From Tomocerus qinae (lineage: Eukaryota; Arthropoda; Collembola; Entomobryomorpha; Tomoceridae), in assembly GCA_020055645.1 (NCBI GenBank), contig CM034549.1:3100001-3164000 (forward strand): a stretch of DNA of 64,000 nt, given 5' to 3'. The notes under the pieces were generated by a model, which saw only the letters and a program-made list of their open reading frames with translations, searched no databases and was not told where the DNA came from. Both the position numbers and the translations under genes were made by a program. This document shows, piece after piece, positions 24,007-35,190 of this stretch (within the stretch, counting starts at the first letter, position 1; the number at the start of each line of letters is the position of its first letter).

Positions 24007-25462
24007 TCAGTTCAGGCCAGGCAAACAGCAAAGGGGTCAGACGTCAAACGCCAAGGATAAAGTATAAATTAGGCAAAATTGACGTCGTTAAGCTGAAATT
24101 AACCTGGTTCACTCATCTAGTCATCTCAATCTTCATGTACCCACTTTCCCACTATATACTCTCAATTTTTCATCTTAGTCAGCAGTTTTACATTCCAATT
24201 TCCATCATAAACTATTATTGTTATATAAGATTTATATTAAAGTCATGATAAGTAAATAAAAATTAGAAATGTTTCCTAATAATGTTCAAATTTTGGTGCC
24301 CAATCTATCGCGCAAGAGCATGAAAGTAGCCAAGTACAGAGTACAGACTACAACTACAAGACAGTACATACATTCATACATGCATTTTTTAATAGCTGAC
24401 TACATGCGACTCTGAGAGTATAAAGGTAAAGTAGCGCAGGGGCAAGGTATTAGATCACAGCTGTACAAAGCTGTGATAGAAATATAACCTTCTGGCATAG
24501 CGGGTAGCCGCCGTTGTTGAGCGAGAGAAAAGGAATATCCTTCATGGTTTTACAGCCTCAAAGCATGAATGACTTCTGCAACAAACATAATAATAAAATT
24601 TTTAAACATGTTAATAATTTTAAAAAATGGACTTAAATGTTTGTAATGTCGAAACGACCAACAGTAAAAGTTGGAATTTTAATTTTTGATTGTAATATTT
24701 AGTTCTCGTTTGTATTCAGCAATGAGTTGAAATACGAATAATAGTTGAAGTCGCATCTCCTAATCTAGCACAATACATTGTCATCAAAAGCAAACCATCT
24801 CAAAATTCTCAATGGTTTGATTACTGAAAATGGAACACGCGAATACGTTTTTCCCTAATAAAAAATCGTACCAATTATTTTTCCAATGCAAAAGTCAGGC
24901 AAAAAATTATGAATTAAAATTACACCTAAAAGGGACGTTACGTATAGCTTTAGCGTATTTCGTCGTAGAAAGTCGTGTAATAGCTCATTCAAAGTCGGAA
25001 AGGTTCATTAACACAATTAAATGGTTTGCACACACCCCCTGACCGGGAGAGTTGAGAGTGGGTAAAAACTAAAAATCGATGTAATCTCCGGCCGAGATTT
25101 TCCTCTACTTTTTTACATCCATTTGAACATGGTTATGGGAATGACCAATCTGTCTGTCCGTCTGTCTGTAAGCACGATAGCTTTAAAACTTGAAATAATC
25201 TGTTGAAACTTCCTGTAAGTATTTTAGGGGTAAAAGTGAAGTCGAATTTTAAAATGGGCAACATCGGAGACACACCCTCTGCATTTGGGCGTAGTTGAAA
25301 AATTTGTCGTAACTATATAGGTCTCCACAGGTCAAGTCAGCCAGGGTAACACTCTTGGGGCAAGTGTCTCCCAAAATGTTATAATCTGATGTCGCAAAAC
25401 ATGACTACCTCCCTTCGCTACTTTTTTACATGCATTGACATGGTTTATTTTTATGCGAATTA

Positions 25463-25615
25463 AAGTTTTCGATAATGTACCCCAAAGCAGTTTACCCGAA
25501 GTCCAACACACGTAATGTGCCTACGTCGGGTGCCTTCCAAAGTTACGCGACATAGGCAAATTGCGTGTGGTGGACTTCGGGTAAACTGGTTTTGGGTACA
25601 TAATCGATAACATTA
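25463..25615. mobile_element. MITE family M1, copy 2
   Basis: Outer repeats TTTTCGATAATGTACCCC and GGGTACATAATCGATAAC. Inner arms carry ACCCGAAGTCCAACACACGT and its complement. TTAA flanks both ends (25460-25463 and 25613-25616). About 150 bases. Confidence 0.82.
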
Positions 25616-25764
25616 AGGGGGCGCACCTTTCCGCCGAGATATCTAGCGGAATTTGGCATGAACTCGATGTATTTACATTGAGTTGAGTACAAAAACATTC
25701 AATTTTTACTTTTTTAGGAAATCAAAGAAAACTCAAAAGCGCTTTTCGTTCACCAGGTTTTCAC

Positions 25765-25921
25765 CATGTTTTCGATAATGTACCCCAAAGCAGTTCACCC
25801 AAGGTCCAACACACGTAATTTACCTTTGTCGGGTAACTTTGGATTGGAAGACACCCGACATAGGCACATTACATGTGTTGGACTTCGGGTAAGCTGCTTT
25901 GGGGTACATTATCGAAAACAT
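25765..25921. mobile_element. MITE family M1, copy 3
   Basis: The best-preserved copy: GTTTTCGATAATGTACCCCA and its exact complement form the ends, with nearly complete pairing across 157 bases. TTAA follows the right end. Only 150 bases separate it from copy 2. Confidence 0.85.
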
Positions 25922-26452
25922 TAATACATAAAGACTATATTAAAGACATAACGAATACGAATAAGACAACAGGATAGGGCCCATCATATAATGCTATGTA
26001 TATAAACATTACACTATAATGTTATATATAGATATACCATATAAACATGGTATATATACTATTATAATATGTACTATAATAGTAGTGCATAAATATGATA
26101 TAGATGTTGTTGTACTTTGTGTTTGTATTTATTGTATTGTACTCTGGTACTGTACAGTATGTTCAGCTCATAAAAGTGGCAAGTGTGTTGGATTGGTGGA
26201 TTGAGTTTAAGAAGGTAAGGGGGCAGGTCTTAAAATTCGTATCAGCGAATGATAGGAGCGGCGTCTGTACGGAAGTTCCCCAAAACGTTCACTGAGTTCA
26301 CTCCATCCAGGATTGAGTCTGACAAGCCCCGTTCTTTGGAGGGAAATCTCATTTCATCTATTGATCTATCATGGTGGAGGTGAACAGTCAACTCAACAGT
26401 TAGAAAGTTCAATCGTAAAAATTATTTAGACAGTGTTTAGTGGTTATATAAA

Positions 26453-29400
26453 ATGTTTTACGCACATTTCGTGTTGGCCAAAAAGGGCCCTTTGGCCCGA
26501 ATTTGGCTGGCAGCCCATTGGGACAAAAAGCTGACTAAAGCTCATGTTTTTGAAACTTCTATTGAAAAGTCCGTTGAGGGGATTCTGCATCCTAAGGTAA
26601 GCGTAAGGCGGGAACTTTGATATTGAAGTTTTCCTTGTTTATTTGCCATAAATAAATATTATTTTGCAAATTAAATAATCAATAAAATTACTATTTATTT
26701 ATTATGGATGAATAGTATATAAATGCATGGTTATACTTAATTCGATTAAATTATGATTTAGGTCAAGATGGCTTTAAGGACCAGCGGACATTTACTACTG
26801 GGTGTTGTCAGAATTTATTCTAGGAAAGCTAAATACCTTTTGGCGGATTGTAATGAGGCTTTTGTTAAAATTAAAATGGCTTTCAGACCTGGAATGGTCG
26901 ATTTGCCCGAAGAAAATAGGGAGGCAGCCGTTAATGCTATTACGCTGCCAGAAGTTTTCCATGACTTTGATACAAATATTCCAGAGATAAAGTTAGTTAG
27001 TATTTTGGTATCCATAATTGCAAATTGAAACTCATATGTCGATACTTTTTCTCATGCTACACAATTTTATGAATGTTCCATCAAAACATGCGTATTTTAT
27101 TTTTCATGTTATTATTAGTGATGTGGATATCCAAGCGCAGTTGAGTATGAATCAGTCTCGAGCGGAGGAAATCACAATGAGAGAAGATTACGGTTCTCTG
27201 AATCTTCCTCATCATGATGAAGGATTTGGAGATTTGGAATTTAATGAAGATGCTCCAGAATTAATGCGAGATCCTGCCCCAAGCCATTCAAATCTGTTTG
27301 GAGAGTCAGCCAGTGTTGGCTTCGATGATGGTGTTGTAGCTCGGTCGAGCAAAGAGGGAATGGGGTCTGTTCCAGATGACGGTTTCGGAGCCCCTCTTGG
27401 TCAGGATATGATGGGTGATTATTAATTAATAATTAATATTGATAATCGATTCATGTTCAATTCAATACCAAGTGTTTAATAATATACATAAATCTGCACC
27501 TTTGATGTTTTAGTAGTCAATGAGTCAATCATAAATATTCATTCGTTGTCAACCAATATTATTTAATCTTATTACATATTAAAATGGATTGTTACAGCTG
27601 GAGGGTTATTCGAAGGAGGATTATTTGATGAGCCTTCATTGGGGCCAGATCAACCACCACCTGATATACCAGCAACATCATCTTCTGCTCCAGAGCCAAT
27701 GCATTTGGATTCTGATGACGATTTTGGTGGACCGCCATCCATTGCCAGCTCTGGGGGTCCACCAACTCCTTTACAGCCAGAGGAACCCATGGAACAGAAT
27801 CAAAATAATGAAGATGCTTTTAATCAACTTGGGACAGAAGCTAATGAGCAAAATGACAATTTGGATCAAACGACTCTGTTACACAATGAAGAAGAATCCT
27901 TTGCTTTAGCCCCAATCGAAGCACCGGTGGCTAGAGGTGGGTAGATGACACTGTTTGGTAATAGTTTTTAATTAATCATTAAATACTTATTGACATAATT
28001 ATTTTGGTCGTTTAGGGGTAAGAGGTGGTGGAAAGCGTAAGAGGAAGTTAATCGTAGACGAAGTCAAAAACATTTCCGGAGAAGAGATGAAGGCTCAGCT
28101 ATCAGACACTTCAGATATTGTAACAACCCTTGACTTGGCTCCGCCAACTAAAAGATTAATGCACTGGAAAGAAACAGGCGGTGTTGAGAAATTGTTTGCA
28201 TTACCAGGCCGTCATATTCCCTCTCGAGTAATTGCTCGCAATTACCAAATTCATTTAACATCACGTCCTGCTGAAAATGAAGAATTTGTAATGAACAATG
28301 AAAACGTTGATCCTCTGCCATTTGACGGTCCACCAGCACTTGGACCCCCACACACTCCAGCTCCAGCTCCTTCCCCCAAAGCACCTGCATCCAAACCCAG
28401 GAGGAGTAATGCTGGAAGGAAGCGAAAGGCAACGGAACCACTTGAAGAGTTGAGACAAAATGAGGAGAACGAGGAGCCACCATCACTGCCCGTAGAGGGG
28501 GAAATGCCTCCATCCTTGTCTGTATCAGGGGAAACGGCCCCTCCTCAACTGAATGCTATTAGTGGGTTGGATAATGAATCAGGACCAAGTAATATGACTG
28601 CCGTAGGCCTTGATAGCTTAGTTGATCCCCCGTCCAATGCCTTTTTCCCTCCCCCAACGCCCGGCGCCTCTCTCCAAGCTAACGAATCTGAAGTAGTTGC
28701 CCCTGATACTCCAATGGTTCTTCCTTCTGCCAACGGAACTGCCCACGACGTTGACAACATTAATCTCTCTATGATGGAAAACATGGGATACGACGGACCT
28801 GACCATACAAACCAGCATCTACCTACTCCTGGTAAACAAAAATTTTGATTTAAAAATGTGCTCTTTTTGTGTAAAATGTTCTCTGATTGATATACTTTGT
28901 ATCTGTTTTCACAGCTGAAAATATTGCTGCCGCTCCTCTAGGTTCTGTGTTACCTCAAACACCATGGGGCGGCCACGAAGATTACGATTTCCCTGCTTCT
29001 GTTGGAGCGGTAAAATAATTTTTTTTCATTTTCGATAATTCGATTTTGTAATCTCTCTTATATTTTGGGTGCATTTGTTGTGTTTGTGTGTGTTATTATT
29101 TGAGAGCCTGAATTTGGCTCAGTGGCGTTGGAATGGTACAAATAAATCCAGGCTCTCAACACACACAAGTCACACAAAACAATAATATCTCAGCTCATTC
29201 CACTTCTTTGCTGCTCTTCTCTCTCGAAGCAGCACAGAAGTGGAATCCAACGGAGCCACTTTAAACAAAAATTAGTAAAAGGGTGTACCATAAGTGGGAG
29301 ACTTTAAACTAAAATTAGTAAAAGGGTGTAGCATAAGTGGGAGACTTTAAACTAAAATTCGTAAAAGGGTGTAGCATAAGTGGGAGACTTTAAACTAAAA

Positions 29401-30191
29401 TTCGTAAAAGGGTGTAGCATAAGTGGGAGACTTTAAACTAAAATTCGTAAAAGGGTGTAGCATAAGTGGGAGACTTTAAACTAAAATTCGTAAAAGGGTG
29501 TAGCATAAGTGGGAGACTTTAAACTAAAATTCGTAAAAGGGTGTAGCATAAGTGGGAGACTTTAAACTAAAATTCGTAAAAGGGTGTAGCATAAGTGGGA
29601 GACTTTAAACTAAAATTCGTAAAAGGGTGTAGCATAAGTGGGAGACTTTAAACTAAAATTCGTAAAAATGGGTATAGAGTTAAATTCATAAGTTTAAGGG
29701 TTTGTTATTTAGAAATAAAAAGAAATATATAAAACATTTTTGTAAATAATAAATTTTCGAATATTTTTTAAAATAGTTTTCTTAAATATTTTTATTATTT
29801 TTTTTGAAATTTCAAGCACCCTGTTATTAACCCCGTCCGTAGGACGGGTCACTGTACTAGTATAACAATAAAAACTAATCCCGCATTGATTTAAATTTTT
29901 AATCAGGCTGACGAACAAGCTACTGACGAAACGTACGAACAATACGAAGAGCGAGTGTTGAACAAGCGGGCGGCACAAATGTATCACATAGTCAAATCAA
30001 AATTAGATGTAGAAAGCAGCATAGGGTTTTCTTCGATGTGCACCGTCCGAAACAGCAGAAAACAGGTTGCCCAGAAATTTTACACTCTCTTGGTACTTAA
30101 AAAAGCCCAGGCGGTGGAATTAGTACAAAACTCGTCGTACGACAACATCATGGTTACCAAAGGTCCTAAGTTTTTAACGGCATCTTTGTAG
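26453..30191 (+). CDS. RAD21: Cohesin subunit RAD21 (SCC1)
   Basis: Seven exons: 26453-26596, 26762-26991, 27119-27414, 27598-27936, 28016-28831, 28915-29009 and 29907-30191. All phases agree, giving 734 residues. The N-terminus [20 protein letters not shown] through PEVFHDFD is the SMC3-binding Rad21/Rec8 domain. [12 protein letters not shown] follows at about 136-147. ELMR at 172-175 fits the separase consensus ExxR at the place of the human first cleavage site. [20 protein letters not shown] and [11 protein letters not shown] mark the conserved centre. Exon 7 is the winged-helix domain that closes on SMC1. The linker at about residues 410-600 is Pro-rich and diverged. RAD21 is the kleisin that seals the cohesin ring in sister-chromatid cohesion and loop formation. 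A Helitron occupies most of the last intron. Confidence 0.96.
29052..29860 (+). mobile_element. Non-autonomous Helitron, family 1, in the last RAD21 intron
   Basis: It begins TCTCTCTTATATTTTGGG after an A. It ends with hairpin CCCGTCC-GTA-GGACGGG (29832-29848), eight more bases, then CTAG (29857-29860) before a T. Near the 5' end an inverted pair (GAGAGCCTG...CAGGCTCTC) can form a second stem. A 43-base minisatellite fills the middle. There is no coding sequence. Same orientation as RAD21; the splice sites at 29010 and 29906 are untouched. Confidence 0.88.
29259..29668 (+). repeat. 43-base minisatellite inside the Helitron
   Basis: About 9.5 units of 43 bases (TAAGTGGGAGACTTTAAACT then AAAATTCGTAAAAGGGTGTA and GCA). 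The first two units have TTAGT where the others have TTCGT; the later units are almost identical, so the array expanded recently. Confidence 0.95.
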
Positions 30192-32936
30192 TCAGTAGTG
30201 TCTCAATCACAATAGGCTATTTAACGGCTATCCAATGAATAGATATTGTATTCACATTTTTCTGTGTATGTCTATATAGTTAGGTGGTTAATAATCTTTT
30301 ATCTTTATCCGTATCTCGTCGTGACTGCTGGTATTTATGACATATAGTGACACTATAATATATTATGTTCCGTAATAATGTAATTTAGACATTAATATTA
30401 TTACTAATAATCTTTTAAATGTTATCTGCCAAGCTGTTATTGTTGATTGGAAAATGGTTTTATGACCATAATATTTTTGCGTCTTACTGAAAAAATTTCA
30501 ATTTACACTTGACAACGTAGATGTAGTAAAGCTACGTTCAGGGTCTCATAATTGCTAGAAGAGTTAATTGGCAATGATTATTATTTAATGCCGAAACTTA
30601 TTTCCAGCTATCTATAGACAATATAGAGTGCAGACAGTATAGAATTTTGTCTAAATATACTTACGACATATTTATTTGTTATGTATATTATTTTATTGTT
30701 GACACATTCCTATTTTTTAACTGTTTACATTTTGTTGTGTTGAGTTGACTATATAAAGTGAAACAGAAAATTGTACATCTTCACCAATGTATAAATGTTA
30801 GATAAAAGCTACAGTGTTAATTGTTTGTGTAGAATTGTTGCTAATTGATAGTAGGTTGGTATTCGCTAAGTTAAAAAATGATATACGAATATATGTATTG
30901 CAATATTATTGTTAGTATGATACAAATTATACCTCTCCCAATCAAAAAGAAAAAGCCAGATAATATGTAATTTTTTTAAAAGCTTCTCACATTTACCATA
31001 CCATACCAAGCGTTAGTCAAGTCGATAATCGGATATTTACAATACTACGACTATGTATCTTTTGTGTAAACGATATCTAACCGAACTCTACCCTGACCCT
31101 GCCCTAGCCGAACAGAAAACCAAATGAATATCTCATTGTATTTATATCAAATTTTTACGTTATCTATTGTAATAGTTTTGAATTGAATTTTATTCGAAGT
31201 CAAGAACTTAGGCGGCTGATTAAGAATTAAATAACAGTTATTATTTTTAATTTATTTCTCACATTAAGTTGATTAACCAATTAAAGCTAATCTCCGCCAA
31301 AGTTTTAATATAATATATTGAGTATTGTATTATGGAAAGTTAGGAAGTGTTTTGTATCTGTATATATGGGGTTTGCACCTGACTCGAAGCTGAATCTATC
31401 TATTCTAAATATTCTAATAACAATTAATTATTTTATTTTTTAACGTTGCTAGATTCTCTTTATCAATAATTAACTAATGGCTAACCTTAACAATTAGTAG
31501 AATAAAACCAAATAAACTCACGATTGTTAATTACGGAGAGTAGATAAATAGAGATAAATAAATAATGTTCTAATCATATTTGTAGCTAATTTAGTAGGTT
31601 ATGATACTGTTATGATATTAATGTTACTAAAAAAACTATTTGACAGATAATTGGGTTATATTTATTATTTTACATGGTAATTATTACGGCTTTTAGAGTA
31701 TGCTTGGCTTGTAGAGATTTATTAGAAACTGTAGGTAAGCTGGGGCGCTTACAATAATAGTGTCATAGTAAAACGATGAAATTAAATACTAATACGTTTA
31801 TTAACTGTATTCGGTGAAGTTATTTAAGTTAAATAAAATGTCTGTACTTGTCAACTAATTTCTACAAAAATTGTAACAATATTATTGTTTATTAATGTGT
31901 CTTCTTTGGCAATTTACATGAATTTATGTAAATAAACAATAAAAAGGTAATAACAAGTTGTGGAACTAATCTACTACATACTTTTAATAATTTAATTTTC
32001 TCTTCACTACACTCAAAACATTTCACCGTGTGTTCTGTTTTAAGGTGTGCGGAATGTATCATAATTAGGTATGTAGATGAATATCATGTAGTGCATATAA
32101 TATATTTATATGTATATTTATAATAATAGGAAATCGATAATCATCTAATCATTAGTAAAACGAACCAGCTTACAGAGAACAAGCTGCAAATTGAGCCATT
32201 TCAGCTTTTTTGTTAGTCTAAAGGAGGAGTAAAATAGATACCACAGCTTAGACATTTTTAAGCTACTTAGCATATATACTTGAGCAGTGTCTTGTTTCTT
32301 ATTCTCATCTCGATTTGAAACCTGAACTTCTTTCTATGTAATGAGATTGTTAAATACTTACAATATATTAATACTAGTAGCTACTTTCATGAGATCACAT
32401 GGCAAATTATTTTTAGAGGTTAGTTATTTTACACTTTTTAAATGTTCAGTTACATGTTATACATTTTTTGAGTGCATACCAGCAGCAATATGGTAGTACA
32501 ATACAAATTAATTCTAGAAAAAGGTCTAGGTCTAATTTTTGATAGGTCTAATCTATGTCTGTACTCTATACACAAGAATAAAATTAATTTGGACACGTCA
32601 ATGTAGTAGAGTAGAGTATGGTACTCACAGATGGAATGTTTTATAGATTATTAATTGTAGTAAAGAAGAAAATTGGCAAAATGGTATGGTAAATAGATAT
32701 TCTTTCTTAGTACCTTTACTTTTTGTAAATAAATAGGTAAATATATGGATCATTTGTCACATTTATGATAAATATAATATTATGGGAGTAGGTGTGAATT
32801 TAATTTCCGGCTACGTTGACATTACCTCTGTATCTACTATTTATATCTATACCTAGTTTATTATTCGTCTTCCGTCCTCCTCCTATTTTCCTCAACGAGC
32901 TGTCGAAATAGTTGATTTAGATGATTTCGAGTTGAG
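30192..32936. other. Convergent 3' region of RAD21 and NKAIN
   Basis: 2.7 kb of AT-rich sequence with many AATAAA and ATTAAA motifs and no supportable ORF. Probably long 3' untranslated regions of both genes. AATAAA on the minus strand at 32857-32862 lies about 75 bases past the NKAIN stop. Confidence 0.5.
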
Positions 32937-35190
32937 TTAAATTACCGTTTCGGAATTAATGGGTTGACGATTGGGAAAAGAACGAGAGGTAGGATTAGGG
33001 GGATGACGGTACGGAGGATTGTGGGGAAAGTTAGGCGAAGGTACCTGAGATTGGGCCATTCCCCACATCGGGTACGAATCCTGTTAGCAAAATTTTTAAA
33101 AAAATTTAGAAATAAATTCCCATTCCCTAAATATGTAGGGTAAACAGTACTAGGTATATAATATTTATATTACATACTATATTTGATTAGTGTGTGTATT
33201 TTGAATTTACTCACTTGAGAGATGGGGGAATGAGCCAAGGGGTAGACGAATGTCGGATTGTCAGTCTTTTTTGTGTAAGGATCTCCTAGCGGGCCGTCCG
33301 TAATGGTTCTAGCACCAACAGCCCCATTTTTGATGAGATGGTTTGAATTGAAAGCGTATCCATTGGAATGATGAGGTATAGGGTTTGAGCGGATGTTTGG
33401 CGAGACAGAAGCCATGGTCATCATCTGAGAATGTGGAGAAAGATTTGGTAGAATAGGACTGGAGTGGAGGTGATGCTGTGGGCTGGGATGAAAATGAATT
33501 TCATCCTCGTATAAAGTGTTACTAGTATTATTGGAATGCTGAGATTCATTGTACTCTGGAGAATTGTCAAAAGCCGGGTTTGTAAAAATGTTCTGGTTCA
33601 AGTTGAATACATTTGGGTTTACGTTTGGATTCATGGGGGAGTTAATCGGGATTCTAGCTGGATGGTAGTTAGAATATGAGGAGCGAGCGGAAGGCGGTCG
33701 TGGAGGGGGCGGAGGATGCTGTCCCTGTGGCCCGAGGTAAACAGGATTTATATGACCCTAATATTTACAAATATTCATTACATTTATTTACAGTTTCTAA
33801 ATTGCAACCAAAGTGTGCGTAGGAATTTTCTGTAAGGAATACGTACCTGATCTCGCATTGGATAACGCTCATCGTGAGAAGTTTCTGAATCCACCTGTTG
33901 CATAAGTCGGTTGACGGGCGACACGAAGTGATTCGTTTTCCTTTTGGAATTCCGGTGATTCATGCTTCGTCTGCTCGCATTGCTCCGCAAGGAATTCCGA
34001 GCACTGCTAGTGGCGGAGTTGGCACGAGTGGAAGGCTGCGACTCCCGGTCAATGGCATTTTGCTGGGGATGATTAGAATGCGATGGACCGAATCTTTGGG
34101 ATTGGATGCTCCGGGCCGAGCGTCTTTTGACTTTCCTCGGAGTCATCGGTCTCAGTCTGTCATCTGTGTAGGCGGAACTCGCACCCGCCTCTGCACTCGA
34201 CCCTGGAATACTCAGCGGTGCCCTATTCGCATTTCCGTGGTGCATTCGACTTCCTGGACGACTGGCCAACGACCCAGTTCCCCGAGTTCCGCTTCGTCCG
34301 ATAGAGAAGAAAGAAGGAGGAACGGGGGTTTTGTTCGCCTCCCCATTCCGCGAATCTTTATCCAAGGGCGACGGAGGTGGATAAACAATTATGGAAATGG
34401 CAGTAAAGATTCCCGTAAGGGCCAAACACACTTGGACAGCCCCTTGAACCACTTCAACCACGCGAGGATTCAGAAGACAATTGGTCACCACGATCTGCGT
34501 CGGTGATTCGCTGGAACCCCAATCTGGAACACATCCCGGTGCTCTAGTCCACCACCAGGAAATACCGCCAAGGCCTAAATCAACATTTTCTATGCAAATC
34601 AACTCATTTCTTTTTTAACAGTACGCAGCAGAGCAGGGCTGCAGTTTTTTCTGGCTGCGACCCTGGTACGCAGTATATACGCACTTTAGGAATACTTACC
34701 AAAGCTCAGTATTGATGACTTGAAGATTTCTAATTCTGGAACAGGGATGTAGAGCAGGATAATCAGTAAATTCCATCCTGCACACGCTACTGACCACAGT
34801 ATATACTAAAAAGTAACATCATGTTATAGATAATTGATATTATTTATAATTTAATTATAATTTTGGCTAAGCTTATCACAAGCAATAAAATAATAAGGTT
34901 CTTACCCAAATGAGATAATGTTTTCTTCGGGTGTATCCTCCAAAAAATCCGAAGATAGCGAATACTATTGTTAAAAAGTTACTACATATCATGGACCACA
35001 GAGGTCCAAGGAAGTCAAAAATCTGTCGTACTCCCGAGGTGACCTGTGGGACAAATCGTCGTTAAAATCATCGTAAGGTACATTGAAAGAGCATATTCCA
35101 AGTAATTTTTCAAGTGTTTTTTCTTACAATTTGTAGAATGGTTACAGTCAAAAAGAGGACATAAACTCGCCGTTTGGTACACAGACCCAT
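32937..35190 (-). CDS. NKAIN: Na,K-ATPase-interacting protein NKAIN with long C-terminal tail
   Basis: Exons 35190-35128, 35043-34906, 34805-34700, 34574-33847, 33757-33215 and 33080-32937. Phases agree, giving 573 residues. MGLCTKRR, then RQIFDFLGPLWSMICSNFLT, WNLLIILLYI and SWWWTRAPGC match NKAIN proteins. Four membrane segments lie near residues 9-25, 36-56, 68-90 and 140-165. NKAINs interact with the beta subunit of the sodium pump in neurons. Residues after about 170 form a tail of some 400 residues that is Ser/Arg- then Pro/Asn/His-rich, probably cytosolic and disordered. Vertebrate NKAINs are only about 200 residues, so this tail is the unusual part. The last two exons are in phase and end at a TAA, but their inclusion rests on splice signals only. 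Confidence 0.88.

Noticed and set aside
27589-27909. ORF overlapping RAD21 exon 4 in another frame
   Set aside because: The frame reading [13 protein letters not shown] matches RAD21 and fits the splice phases; this one does not.
29259-29668. Regular 43-base array as a CRISPR-like array
   Set aside because: Units are contiguous tandem copies with no unique spacers, inside an intronic Helitron of an animal gene.
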